Below, piece by piece: positions 11,484-22,849 of a stretch of 64,000 bases of DNA. The position numbers were made by a program, and so were the translations under genes. Position 1 is the first letter of the stretch. The number at the start of each line of letters is the position of its first letter. This DNA is from Deuterostichococcus epilithicus. Its lineage: Eukaryota > Chlorophyta > Trebouxiophyceae > Prasiolales > Stichococcaceae. Location: positions 2,356,001 through 2,420,000 of the forward strand of contig JAVTLE010000001.1 in NCBI GenBank assembly GCA_033439295.1, given 5' to 3'. Under the pieces are notes generated by a model. That model did not search any database and had not been told where the DNA came from. It saw only the letters and a list, made by a program, of their open reading frames with translations.

Positions 11484-13276
11484 CTAACCAGCCTGGCGTG
11501 CCGCCGCCAAAGCTGCTGCAGGTCGTCCAGAACATCCCGGAGCAGCGCGATGCCATCGGAACATGCGTCCGGCCAGCCGCCCAACAGCTTCCTGGAATTG
11601 AGCGGCTGCTGCGCGACGGCACGCCACCCGACCTGCAGCCAGAAATACCTGAAATTGTTGCCATCGGTCGGGCGTACTCCGGGTACATAGCATGGGCACC
11701 TTGAAAGCGAGGACAGTAGTCTTGGAGAACATCGAGGCTTGGTGTGGCTGTAGGGCGCACGAGGTGTGGGGCACAGCGTGATTGGCACCGCAGCCAACAC
11801 AGTGTTGATCACTGTGAAGCTGGATCAGGTCGTCCAGCCACGGTGGCGCCCACGGCTGCGTCTGGCCCCCAATCCGGGACGATGACGAACCTCACATTCG
11901 TACTTCCTCGTCGCACACCTCGCGGCCCAGCACTTCGGCCGTCAGCAACAGCGGCGCCAGCGGTCGGCGCCACTTCAGCCAGTGTGTAGGCACGCGTGCG
12001 GAATGCCCACGTATGCCGCCGCTTCCCACACCGTTGCCCCCAGGCTGGGGGCAACGTAGGCTTAAGATGGCACCAACGATGCTGACACCACAGGATACAC
12101 CAGCCGAAGGCGTCACACAAGGTGACACGATGCGCCGATGCGGGGCTTCAACAAAAGCTGCATGCCATCATGTGCACGGGTGCGTGCCAAAGAAAGGATC
12201 ACCACCGCAGCGACCACAGCAGCAGCGATAAGCCGAGGCTCGGCAGGGCGGCTGGCGCAAGCAGAGCACCTGTGTGCGCCGCGGCGGATGTCATAGCGCA
12301 GCACGGCAATGCGTGGCACTACCTCCGGCAGATGGTCCGGCAGCAGGGCAATCTCGGCGCGCGAGCTCTGCCAGCGCGAGGCAGCAGCTGTGCCGCGTGG
12401 CCTCGTCCAGGGTGCCCTTCTGCCGGTTCCTGTGTCAGGAAGGTTGACAGTGGGCACGCCTCATGCCAAACTGGCTGCTGTTGGTTGTAGAGATATGAGG
12501 CTGCACCGGAGTGCCTTGGCCAGGCAACAGGACGGCCGAAGCTGAAACCACGTAGCGACTTCAATATACACCTGGCTTGGGCGTGCCTGCAAGATGCTGG
12601 TGTGCACCTCGCGGCCAGCGTCGGCTGGCAGCCGCACCGTCAACGCACCAGCGCCTTGATGGCTGCCCGCCTGCGGCGTGTCACAGTCAGGCAATTCAGC
12701 CAAGCTATCGCCCCAGCATACCAGCACGGCAGGTGTCACACCGTCCTGCCGCCGACGCAGCTATGCTGGCAGGTCTCCGGTTTTGCCATGCTGTCTTCCG
12801 CAGCCGGAAACCCCAGGGTACAGTAGAGACCACGGCAGAGCTCGCCACATGGTCTGTGTCATCGGGCAGCGAATCCCATGGAGAAGGAGTTACCCTGGAG
12901 CGCTCCAGCAGAGTCAGCACTGGCCCCATGTCGGCGGCCTGATTGGGCAAGACCCACACGGAACTTCTGCCGGCCCCTGCGGCACAAGCGAGCCTGGCGG
13001 TCAGGAGGTGAGCAGAGGAGCAGGTGCCTCCCTCAGTTTCTATATTCGCGACACCCCAGGGCGAGTGTGCCCAGTCAATGGCCAGATTTTGCTCTCTGTT
13101 AGATGCGCTGGACTGGGTGCGGACCATGTCGCCCTGTCAGCGAATCCACAGGGTGGCCAGGGAAGCACGGCTAGCACGGCAAACAAGGTAGAGTCTCACA
13201 TGGAATTTGCGTGCAGGGTTGGCACTCATCAGCACTGCCACAGGCTTCCTGCCAGCGGCCGTCAGGCCAAGGACTC
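11484..13276 (-). pseudogene. TBCD: tubulin-folding cofactor D fragment, copy T2
   Basis: Minus-strand exons appear in TBCD order: LPNQAADMGPVLTLLERSR (about 12,950-12,900), GALTVRLPADAGREVHTSIL (ending at donor 12,571), DEATRHSCCLALAELARR (after acceptor at 12,430), ALLPDHLPEVVPRIAVLRY then DIRRGAH (about 12,350-12,290), and CRRAAAAQFQEAVGRL (about 11,620). In family members the last three correspond to the 'HGGCLALAELARRGLLLP', 'HYDxRRGPHSxG' and 'CRRAAAAAFQExVGR' segments. The reading frame changes between LARR and LLPDHLP, and the same change is seen in copy T3, so it predates their duplication. Positions 12,140-13,276 are duplicated at 22,850-23,990. Confidence 0.65.
12140..13276. repeat. 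direct duplicate, copy A (with 22,850-23,990)
   Basis: About 1.14 kb is near-identical in the same orientation to 22,850-23,990, by eye above 90 percent. Similarity starts at the shared GGGGCTTCA near 12,147 and 22,851 and stops abruptly after GCCAAGGACTCG near 13,276 and 23,990. Next to the 13,276 edge lies the hAT transposase fragment; next to 23,990 it is absent. Confidence 0.8.
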
Positions 13277-13373
13277 GACCGTAGAAGCCTGAGGATTCGT
13301 GGAAGATCAAGATATGCGAACAGTAACTGCAAGGTCTGCCATGCTGCAAAGGACCAATTTCCACTATTCACAC

Positions 13374-14027
13374 CTTCATGATGTTGAGGAGCGGTCGATG
13401 GTTCACATTGTCCCAGCCATCGCAGCAGAGCATGCATCCTGGTTCTGACACTTTCTTGTCCAGGTCAGCCAGGTCCTTCTCAATGCGTGCTCTCTCCTTG
13501 ACTAGGAGCGGTTCCCGCAGGGCATTGTACCCTGCAGATGCCAAACCATGAAGGACTTGAGCACAGCTGATGCGTATCACATGGTTGCGGCCTCTAATCA
13601 CACATTTGACACAGGCGCCGTGTGTGGAGGCGTAGGGCACACCAGGAGCCTTACAGCCAGGCCCGTAGTTTGCGATGGCAGCAAACATCTCTTGCGCATA
13701 TGGGCTGCTGAGAGCGTTGAAGGCTGTGCCGGTTGCGTAGCAGTACCGTGCCACGGCTAGGTCAGTCGCCTCCTTCTTCCCTGTGGCAAAAGTCGCCAGA
13801 AGCAGCGGCCCTTCTGCCGCCGAGCTGCTAACGATCCGCGCGGCACCTGCTGCTGCGCTGCTGTCACAACCTGACAAGACCTGATGGGCTGCTGCTGCGT
13901 CTGAGCGTTGCCGCTTAGCGCGACGCTCGTCCTGCTTCTCCTCCAACTCCCTGCAGCGCTGCTGTGCCGCCTCAAACTCGGGACCGTCCGCAATACATGC
14001 TAAAACTCCCTTTCCTGTCACGCCCAA
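13374..14027 (-). pseudogene. hAT-superfamily transposase fragment (DUF659-type)
   Basis: A single exon-like frame reads FNALSSPYAQEMFAAIANYG, later LVKERARIEKDLADLDKKV, then GCMLCCDGWDNVNHRPLLNI, ending MK at a GT donor (13,373). The 'xxxCDGWxxxxxRPLLNIM' block is the DUF659 signature of hAT transposases (usual form 'SDGWTDxxxRxLLNF'). A coiled-coil-like charged segment (RELEEKQDERRAKRQR) precedes it. The 5' part (BED finger) and the later catalytic and dimerisation exons are not found: downstream the sequence passes straight into the duplicated TBCD block. It is therefore a truncated plain DNA transposon. No terminal repeats were recognised. Confidence 0.75.
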
Positions 14028-15012
14028 GATGTGTGCACGGATACGGAACGGATTTCATTTGTAAACGTGTTGGCAGAACACGCAAGTATTTGTGCATGCG
14101 GATACAGTAACGAAATTCCACTCGTCTGACATCGGCCCAACAATTCAAAAATCTTGAGCAGATCTTGCAGTCGTGAGGAGAGCCACAACACACGCAAACG
14201 AACTCTTGTAGCAAGAAGCATCCGTGGGTAGCAAGCAGGGGCGGCAGCGCGGCGTCGAACTCGGCGAGCTACTCCTCGTGCCTGGATTCATTGCATCCCT
14301 GATGGTAATATCATATGCAGCCGTGCGAAAGGGGCGTTCCCGGACGTGCGCACGGCGCACGCGTGCCGCACGCGTGCGCACTTCCGCACGTCAGTGCAAA
14401 GGGACGTGCGGTGCAACCCTGCATTGCGCACCGCATTGCGACTTCCGTCGTGAGTTTTCTACCGGCACCTATAGGCTAGAAGTGGATGAATTGCCTTCAG
14501 TCGCCAAGGCGCAACGCATTGTGGCGGGGTTTTGGCAGCTGCATGCCCCGGTGAGCCGCCCCCGGCCCTGGGTGGACTGCTACTGTTGCGATGAGCGAGG
14601 AAGGGGGGCGCGACAACGCTGCAGTGGCAACAAACCTGGTGAAAGATGGGCGCACTAGCCGCTTGCGAATCGAGTGGCGGAAAAGGGGTGCAGGCAGAGG
14701 AACGGCAGAGCAGTACAGCAGGCCACGTGGCACTGCGATGCCTTGCAATGCTGCTTAGTGGTGATGATGTGAAGACTTCGCAGTAAATCTAGTGGTTCTT
14801 TTGACAAATCGGTGGTGGTATCACGATTTCACAGGTTTGCCATCAACCGTTTACAAATTAAAATTCATCAAGTTTCCAGCAAATCCGAGATCCGGCAGAG
14901 GTCAGAACTCGAGGTATACACGCACTGCCGCCTATCTTGTTTCGAAACACTGAAATGGAGTGTAGTCACGAGAGTCCATATTTTTGCGCATGCCTCCTTT
15001 CTGTCGTGTCCA
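14028..15012. other. intergenic, GC-rich
   Basis: No gene supported. At 14,330-14,420 there is a dense cluster of CpG-rich words (GTGCGC, CACGCGTG, CGCACGTC) arranged in partly palindromic fashion; it could be a decayed transposon end or a promoter-like CpG cluster. A minus-strand frame at 13,972-14,214 (FVCVCCGSPHDCKIC) could be an upstream hAT exon but is unconvincing. Confidence 0.3.
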
Positions 15013-15996
15013 CTATGCAAATTGCACGCGCAAGTAGACCTGGATCGTCGCAGTGCCAGTGTGCTGCCATTTCAGCCCGATGGACTGACTGAAGCCAAAA
15101 GGAATGGGGGTGTTGTAGGTCAGAGCCCTGACTTCACTGACGCTGTCCAGGGTAGCAGATGCCGTGGTCGTATCGACGCCTCCAACAACAGGCGTCAGGG
15201 AAAGGGTGACACCAGTAGTGATTGGGATGAGGGTGCGGGCCCGGAAGGTCAACCCGAGAATGTTGCCAGTCGTAGGTGTCACGAAAAGCTGAGTGTCAAT
15301 TTGGTCGGTGCCGATGAAGTTGACCTGGAAAACGCCGTCGTTCTCAGGAGCGGTACGCACCGTGTAGGGGCCGATGAGGGAGCCAATGGCGCTGCCAGGT
15401 CCAGGGGATCCCTGGGGCCCTTGCGGCCCAGGACTCCCGCTAGGTCCAGAATTCCCACTAGGCCCAGGTGGTCCAGCATCTCCAGGCGGCCCTTCACCGC
15501 CCTCCGAACCAGCAGGGCCCCGGGGCCCAGTCGGCCCTCTGGCTCCGGTGGAGCCCTTGGAACCGGTTTTCCCCTTGCATCCAGAGGGACAAGCGCGCAG
15601 CTGCCGGCCATGGTTTCCCTCCAGGTTATAGATGTCATCCTCGAGAGGGGCGCCCTGAGCGGCGCAGGAGAAGACGGCAGGTTCGACATGTGCTATTGGC
15701 ATACAACTGCATATCGGTTTTATATCATTTATGCACAATGCGCATGGTCATCTGCAGCGCACTCAAGGGAGCTAGCTGCAGGGCCACAGCACGGATTCAG
15801 TATTGCGTCGCTGCGTTCTAGAGTCAAGAAGCAAATGATGTCAGGCCCCACTGCTGGGTTTGGCAAACGGATTCCGGACGATGGAGCTTACCGGCAGGGT
15901 CTTCGAGTGCATTGCCAGCGCCGCCGGCAGCGCCGCGCATGCTGCCGTCAAGAGAACGAGCAGCACCTCGAACGAAGCCCGCTGATGCCGCGCCAT
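15013..15996 (-). CDS. secreted collagen-like protein, right-arm copy (two exons, 248 aa)
   Basis: Exon 1 (15996-15892) encodes the signal peptide [20 protein letters not shown] and ends KTLP at a GTAAGC donor. The acceptor at 15,655 (CCGCTCAG) joins in phase 0 to exon 2 (15654-15013). The protein then reads [15 protein letters not shown], a CPSGCKGK Cys pair, a Gly-X-Y tract at about residues 60-124, and a C-terminal domain of about 124 residues ending [10 protein letters not shown]. The intron position, the start of the mature chain, and the GPGSAIGS hinge after the collagen tract are the same as in the left-arm gene. The collagen tract is about 57 residues shorter, the expected result of unequal repeat copy number. 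Export and a matrix role are inferred from the signal peptide. Confidence 0.85.
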
Positions 15997-17881
15997 GCTG
16001 CCTGCAGTAAAGACACACTAGGCGCTATCAGAGACGACAGTTGCATGAAAATCAATAAGCGGGACTGATGGGAGCGGTCTGCCTGGGTATCTGAAGGTAG
16101 AAGTGAATCATCACGCATGTGATGCACCGCCTCCCGCCTATGGCTCGCATAAACCTGGCCAGGACTACATATGTCCCACCCGTGTCACACGCGGACTCCA
16201 TGCACTACCCACACTGCATCTGCTGTATGTGCAGTGCATGGATGCCATGATTTGCAGACTTGCCACAGCAGCCGGCAAGCACGCAACCAAGCAGCCCTTG
16301 CACTCTCAAGCTCTTGCCTTGCTTTCGCTGGTTAGAATTACTGCCACTACGACTGTGTTGTCGGTTGCCTGCTCTTTCCGGGCGAGATGCCCCATTGGAT
16401 TCTAAGCCAGCAGTATTCGAAGCTGAACAGCCGGCGAACCACAGCGGTGACAATCCGGTGTGTTACATAATCACCGGACTGCCGCGAATGCAGTTGGGGG
16501 TCCTGGCCCTAAAGTACAGTTGTGAGCCAGCTTGCCGTTCTGCATCAATCACCACGCGTTTGGCAAACCCCGCGCGGCAATGACATCCGCGGCCAGCTGA
16601 TTACCCACAGTCTGCTGATGGATCACCCACGCGGCATTTCGCAGAGCAGCGCGCGCTGAATTCAAACCATCAACCGGTGGCTCGCGACCGCAAGCTAGAA
16701 TCGCAAACGCCCAGCGCCATTGACATGACAGATGTGTCTATCCCCAAATATCTCCGGCAGCTAGCATGCACTTCAGCATTCGCCGTTTCCGGCGACAGAG
16801 AGTTCTGATCGAGTGCTGGACCAAAGAGCGCACGCATATATACTGACTGTACCTCGGAGGTCGTTAACAGACCAGGCAAGTCGACCAGCTCGCCGCAGCA
16901 TCCAGATCGGCCGTAAGCACTGCCGTTAGACCGTGAACCTGGACCTTTGAAGCTCCGAAAGCCATACAACGCAAATGTTGCACAGAGCTCACTAGAGTGC
17001 CCAAGTACCAACTAGCATTGCTGGCGAGCGTGTGCACGGTGGCGAGCGCTGATGAGGCGTCTAGGTCAAGCCGCATGCCCTGTTACACTGAGCAGCTCCG
17101 TTGCGACTGCTTTAGTACGCTTGAAGCAAACAAAGAAGGCAAAAACAGCGTCTGGTACGTGGTCATCGTGGGGCGGCGGCTTTGAACGGAAAACATCCAT
17201 GGGATCGGTGTGCGAAGAACGGCACAGCAGCGTTCCAGTCAGTCGCTCCTGATACTTGCCAGCCTAAGCTTGTGGTAGAGCCGGCACCCTCGGCTGGGCA
17301 ACCGCAAGGCAACAGTGGCCACCAGGGTGGACGCCAGACATGGTAAAGAGATATGCCGCCCATCACTGATGAGCGGATATGCTCGTTCTGGACCGGCACT
17401 CAGATACACGAAAGTTGGAGTGCCTTGTATCCGCTGAAGCAGGATCATGGAGTTGAGATCCAAAGCGCGTCTTGCCCACCTTGTGCCGCTGATGCTCCGA
17501 TTACCCAGCAGGGGCCACGCGACGATGAACCGAAGGCTTGCACCGTTGTTCTGCCGACCACCAATTGACGGGATTCGTGGGAACGGAATTGTGCCGACAA
17601 AACTCAGGGATGGCGCCCCAATGTCGAAAATAATTGACGCTGTCATGGTTAGCGCTACAGGGCGGCTTGACCCCAAGTGTCATGTTGGGCCTACTCCTGT
17701 GTCCAGTCAGACTTCCGGAGCCACAACCGGAGACACAGACCCATAAACCCTAAGTAAGGGTCGTTGTTCGCAAACATATGAGCGACTGCAGCTGGAGATG
17801 TGGGACCACAAGTACTTTTGCGCGCTCCGCCCGCAACCTGCCAACTCGCCCCACAGCAGCGTCTTTCGGTCTTCTATAACC
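15997..17881. promoter_or_regulatory. shared intergenic region between divergent secreted-protein genes, right arm
   Basis: About 1.9 kb between the collagen-like gene (minus) and the Cys-rich gene (plus), the mirror of 7,391-9,180. The block 17,590-17,700 is the best conserved part. Frames at 16,670-17,011 and 17,239-17,676 (minus) have no recognised motif and are not well kept in the other arm. Confidence 0.3.
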
Positions 17882-19225
17882 ATGGCGACCTCTCGTGTCG
17901 CGGCGGTGCTCATCCTGGTCTTGGCGCTGCTTGCAGCGTTCGTCTGCCCGTCACAGGCGCAGGGACCGGTGAGAAAGCTCCGCCTCTTGCCTTTTAACTT
18001 TCCTGCGAGCATACACTTGCGCACCCGCTTAGCTCGCCCTGCATGCCACATTTTTCGAAGGCTGCTGACTGCGCATTTGCTACGACTGCTGTACGGGCGG
18101 GCGACACCACCGCGTGACAGAATTGGCACTGTCGGTGCATGCCCTAATGCTATTCCAGCACGCGCTCACAAAAGCGCTGAATCTTAGTGCTGCGCGTTTC
18201 ATCTTATGGATGCATCACGGCCTTTGATCGAAAACTGCCGCGCACCTTCAGTCTACCGGATCCGAAATGCATTAGTGCTTTCACAGTAGGGTGTCGTCCC
18301 TAAAAATCAACTCTTTCCTTCGTGTGCATCTGCAGACTGGGCAGATTGGCATGCGGTCTGTCCCTTCAACGCTCTAACTCGGCTGCGCCGCCTGCCCTGT
18401 CAATGCATTCATCACTGACGTGGCATATCTGTCTTGCCCAAAATATCTGCACGTGACATAATGCATGGCGTGTTTAACGTGACACGGCTGCCCACCCGAG
18501 GAGTCCAAGAGACCAGAATGTAGGCTGCAGTCCTTCAGACTGCTCACAAGCGCATCCGTTGTAACGCAGGTGTGCGAACACGGCCGCCTGCACGGGTGAG
18601 CCATTTCCTACCCTGTGTGCCCTCGTGTCGCCTTTGTGAGCCCGTCAGCTTTACGTAGCAAGCCGCTGATGCTGTTCCTTTTTCGTCACCATGTTGCTCC
18701 CCATTTCCGTGTATCCTCATACACACAGCAGTATGCCTGGGCAGTCAGAATGACGACAGCACATGATGAGCTGGGGCAGGCATGCCCAAATTTCTGCGTG
18801 TAAACGTATAAATCTCCACACATTTAAAGAAGGAAACCCGGCCAATGTGCTTTATAAATTGATGTGCCGGCATAGTGCTGGGTATGTTGCCTTCGAAGCA
18901 CCCAATGCGATGGTGTGTTGACCGCAGGCTCCTGCACGAGATGCGCTGACATCTCTACAAGCTTGTGCGCTCATGAACTTTCAATATGCACATACGATGT
19001 TGCATCTTTTTGTTGCCTTCATTCACGAGAAAAGAGACATAGGACAAGTAGATTTGCATTCTTGGCGTCACAGCGAGGTCGAATGCACACTCAGCGCCAG
19101 TTTTGAAACCTTTTTGTGACACTCCCAACAGCATGAGTGCCAAGCTTTGCCATAATGTGTTCTCACGCTGTGCAGGCGCAAACGCTGCTGCCTGCCTGCC
19201 GGCCAGTCCTGCCTCTCAACTGCAG
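17882..19225 (+). CDS. small Cys-rich secreted protein, right-arm copy (multi-exon, partial model)
   Basis: Exon 1 (17882-17968) encodes the signal peptide MATSRVAAVLILVLALLAAF with cleavage after SQAQ and ends at a GTGAGA donor. Exon 2 follows the acceptor GACCGCAG at 18,927 and reads SCTRCADISTSLCAHEL, then more Cys (ICTYDVASFCC). Exon 3 (19176-19225) reads ANAAACLPASPASQLQ before GTAGGC. The homologous exons in the left arm are at 7,390, 6,390 and 6,160. In exon 2 the codons for S, C, A, D, I, T and L differ mainly at third positions, which argues for selection on this frame. As in the left arm, exon 1 ends in phase 0 and exon 2 needs one extra base, so one short exon is probably missed. 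Downstream exons are not identified. Confidence 0.5.
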
Positions 19226-19260
19226 GTAGGCGCTTGTCCGATGCCGACTTTGGAATCAGA

Positions 19261-19779
19261 GAACATTGATGCGTCAGGATATACCTCTTTAGACCTCTTC
19301 TGTGTTGGATTGGGTGTGCTGACAGCGATCTTGAAACTTGCAGATTGCTGTGGCGTTACAACCTTCTGCCAGACCATTCAGCCCGGCCTGAAGACGTGTG
19401 GCGGCAGGCCTTTCGTGCCCTGACGCACGCAAGGACTCGTTTGATGACACCTGCAAATAAGCGGTCTTCCAGCCTGCCATCGCAGCGCAACTAACGGTGC
19501 ACTTTCTTGCAAGTGTCACGACCCAGACAGCTCAAACCTGGTCTAGGTCGTCGTCAAGGTAGTGACTTTGCCTTTGATAAGCCTTTGGGAAGACATGGCT
19601 ATCAGCTGTAATCCAGTAAGTTTGGACCGTACGATTTAAATTCCGTTAGCATGTTTTCATGCCTCAAGGCCGTTGAACGGTGTAGCCTGTCGCTCTCTCA
19701 TCCAGATATGCAGAATACTTCTTCTGCTTACACTATAGCTACTTACGGTCGTCCAGGTATGTTTTGGACCGTTGGCATG
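19261..19779. other. intergenic, nothing recognised
   Basis: Lies outside the palindrome. No motif-bearing frame on either strand. Confidence 0.4.
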
Positions 19780-20600
19780 AACATATCTACATGTGCTGGC
19801 TGCCTCGCCGACACAGTGCGGACATTGCCGCGAGAGGCCAAGCTGTGCCGGTTTGGCAGATGCTGCAGGAAGTGGGCACATGCTCACCCAGCGGGCCGAG
19901 GACCACGATGTGAAGAAGACGGCGAGGCGGCGCTTTCCCCTGGGGTGCCGGGCCGTGCTCGTGTTGTGCCCTGGCACATGCAAATCTTCTCAGATGCATG
20001 ACGCTTTCGCCACCTGCCGGGCAGTATTGCTGGAAGGGGCAGCACGCCGCAAGGTCGAACCCCAGCTAGCAGTCGTGCTCCGAGCCAAGCTGTTTGCGCC
20101 GTCTGCTGCGCGTGGCTGCCGTTGTGCAGCGACCTGAAGAGCCAGCGGCCGTCCCGCCTCCGCCTCACATGTAAGGAGTTGGTTTGATGCTGCTGCAGAC
20201 AACTGGGTTCTCATTACCACCTCCCCGTGCCCGCAGGTTCCAAGCGCTGCTCGTCACCGACCTTGTCATGGCCGAGAAGGCATACTACTGGCGGCGCGCG
20301 CAGTCAATGGCGTGCATCATGCGGCGCGATGCACGCACGCTGGAGCGGCCAGCGGAGCTGCGGCGCGAGGCGGTGCGCGAGCCGCCGCTCTCCCTTGCGT
20401 CCGCCGTCTCGGTGGGTCGCGCCTGCTGCCACCTGCCGGAGGAGCAGCGCAGTGCTGCTGCGCACGCAGTGCATGGCGCTTGTGGACTGGAACGGCCGCA
20501 CCCGTTTACTACCCAGCAGCAGTTCAGGAGCGCTTATCAACATATGTCAGCACCGTCCCAGGTTTTGAGATTGCTTGAAATCACGACGGAGACGCAGGGG
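19780..20600 (+). pseudogene. exons of an unidentified duplicated gene, copy X1
   Basis: The best exon (20,236-20,411, after CCCGCAG and before GTGGGT) reads FQALLVTDLVMAEKAYYWRR and continues MACIMRRDARTLERPAELRR. A following block conserved with 45,990-46,040 contains QCMALVDWNGRTRLLP. The upstream part (19,780-20,130) also matches 45,345-45,720. Only these short blocks are conserved between copies, so the gene is real but I cannot name it, and neither copy looks complete. Its 3' exons may be represented at 46,230-46,912 and 39,684-40,353. Confidence 0.4.
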
Positions 20601-20630
20601 CGCAGGCTCACTACCTTTTTGGGCAGGTGA

Positions 20631-22349
20631 AGCTACGGCAGGCGGGCAACAGCATGAGACGGCATTGACGAGCTGGCTCGCGATTTCACGCCGACTCATT
20701 TGCGCGCAGGCTTTAAGTATTTGGCTCTGAAGTGTGATTTGACGTGCCCAGAACTGCACGCAAGTGCATGTAAGTGCAAGGCTGCGTGAGCCGACGAACG
20801 CACATGGTTTGTGTCAACTCACATGCTTGTGACAGCACACGCGTCGACGTAGCCATAGGGCACGTCACATCACATGGATATAGAATAAGCGCCAGATCAT
20901 ACATCTGTAACACGTCGTAAAGGCACGCTCGGATTGAACGCACGTAACAACATGTTTGAATGTTGGCCGTGTGACAGGCACTTGCCTGTCGGTCAGCATA
21001 TTTTCATGCACAAGCAGCATCGGCATAAAGCTGCATGACTGTAGGATCTGTGTCAAATCATATGAACGTGTGACGCCGTCAAAGCCCGCGCGCGAGTGGT
21101 GCACGAATGACCACACGTCAACTGTGGCCATGTGAACGCACGTGTTGGTCAGACAGCATGCCCTCACGTACGGACTGCATTGACATCGAGCTGCGCGGCA
21201 AAGGATGCTGGTGTGAGGCCACGCCGCGGCGGCTTAACGTCAACCGGACGTGCATCGATGTGCACAGCGCGCGAGAAGGTGCGCCGGTCATCAGAACATG
21301 CATTGCAGTACGTTTGCACGCGCAGGGCATGCGCGGGCATCGACAATCCTAACACATACACTGAGGCCAGACACGCACTGCGAGACAATACAATACGACA
21401 TAAGCGGCGGCACACCGCCAATACAGCATTGTACAAATTCACGGAAGTCGTCCGCTGCAGACAAGCCCAGACAGCCGCCTCGCTCCGGCGCACTATGCCT
21501 GACGAGCCCAAGCATTGCGTCCGAGGGCGGACACGACAAAAAAGGTTGTCCAGAGGCAAAGCGCTGACTGCAGGCAGTGCAAAAGGCTCAGACAGTCAAA
21601 GTGGCTGCCCTCCTGGCCCCATGCGGCACTGCAGCATAAATATGGGAAGCACAGAAGCTGCTGAAGTGCCGCATGCATTTGGCTGCCAAAAGCCCGTCCA
21701 CCACACACAAAAAGTCCTGGCGCTGACGCCGGTTTGCGGGACGCACTACCTGGCCCGTAGTGCTTGCCCACACCCCCGCCTGAACGCGTGTCTACATCCC
21801 TAGATCTCCTGCTGGTTCCTGATGATCCGCTTGCCCACACCCCCGCCATGTTAGATCTTGCGTTGCCATCACATGGCGGCTCCGCCGGCGGGCCGCATCA
21901 GCGGCGGCTGCCGCACATGCCGGAGCGCTATGCCTCGACGCTGTTGTGCTCCGCAAGGCAGCGGCCGCCGCCGAGCCAGTCTGGCAGCCGCTTCAGCTTC
22001 ACCTGCACAGCATTCAAGGAGTCCGCGCTCAGACGCTGCGAAGCATTCAGTCCAGATTAGTGTGGGGTGCCGGCGGTCCTTGTCTCGGCCCTCGCAATTG
22101 GTGTGCTCGCACGATGAACAGCAAAATAGATGCCGTACTCGCGGCCGTGCCTGAAGGCACAGACGCAGCGCATTCCATTTGCGATTTGACAGCGCAAAGC
22201 AGCCCCACCACAGCCGGCAGTTGGCCGCGGAGTCAGTCCACGGTGCACATGGTCAGCGGGGACCTGGCCTACCCTGCGCTTGTGCCGGCGCGCAGGCCTA
22301 AGGACGCTGCCATGATTCGTGCTGGCGGGATCAGAGGGAGCCTGCTCAC
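20631..22349. other. intergenic, low-content stretch
   Basis: A 223-codon frame on the plus strand (21,132-21,803) has no motif and a biased, Arg/Thr-rich composition; I do not call it. Words such as GAACGCAC recur near 20,800, 20,935 and 21,130, hinting at a very degenerate repeat. A 19-base word (GCTTGCCCACACCCCCGCC) occurs at 21,763 and again at 21,829. Confidence 0.35.
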
Positions 22350-22478
22350 CCGATTGTTGTCGTCGCGCGCAGGCACCTCGTTGAGGAGCCGCTCGTAGAT
22401 CTCCGTCCACTTCCCGTAGTTCTCGACCTCGTTGGGCTTGGGCACATCGGTCTTGTTGTACTTCAAGCACCACACCAG
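22350..22478 (-). CDS. well-formed 43-codon exon of an unidentified protein
   Basis: Between a CCGTGCAG acceptor and a GTGAGC donor the minus strand reads LVWCLKYNKTDVPKPNEVEN and then YGKWTEIYERLLNEVPARDD. It is exactly 129 bases, so phase 0 at both ends. Composition (Trp, Tyr, Lys and Glu spread evenly) is typical of a conserved globular domain and unlike the surrounding low-complexity frames. Two further minus-strand exon-like pieces upstream may belong to the same gene: DREAPERGAWLRHGFDRIA at about 22,510-22,570 and GGKIDWLCYGQIAVLETLV at about 22,760-22,820. I do not recognise the family. Confidence 0.5.
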
Positions 22479-22849
22479 CTGCACGGCAAGAACAAAGGGA
22501 AGTCAGCTGCGTGCAATTCGGTCAAAGCCGTGCCTGAGCCAGGCGCCCCGCTCCGGCGCCTCGCGATCCTGCATGCATTGCACGGCGATGTCAGTGCAGA
22601 CACGCACATGAAGTGCAGTGCAGCAGCGGGCGGTCTGTAGGCTGCTGCGCTTCGTGAGGACACACCCTGCGCGCCAGCAACTGCCAGCGAGCCACGAGAA
22701 TGGGCTGCATCGCGACCTCCGGACGACAAGGAGCTTGCGCCATGACGGATTTGGCGCCGGAGAGGCGCGCCGCGCACCAGGGTCTCCAGCACGGCGATCT
22801 GGCCGTAGCAGAGCCAGTCGATCTTGCCGCCGACCACGGTCAACGAGCG

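Larger units (their letters stand above)
15013..19260. repeat. right arm of the large imperfect palindrome
   Basis: Inverted counterpart of 6,020-10,323; see that entry for paired landmarks. The arm carries the same divergent pair of secreted-protein genes in mirrored order. Confidence 0.85.

Noticed and set aside
21132-21803. 223-codon plus-strand frame
   Set aside because: No motif, Arg/Thr/Cys-rich low-information composition, competing frames on both strands, and no paralogue in the window.
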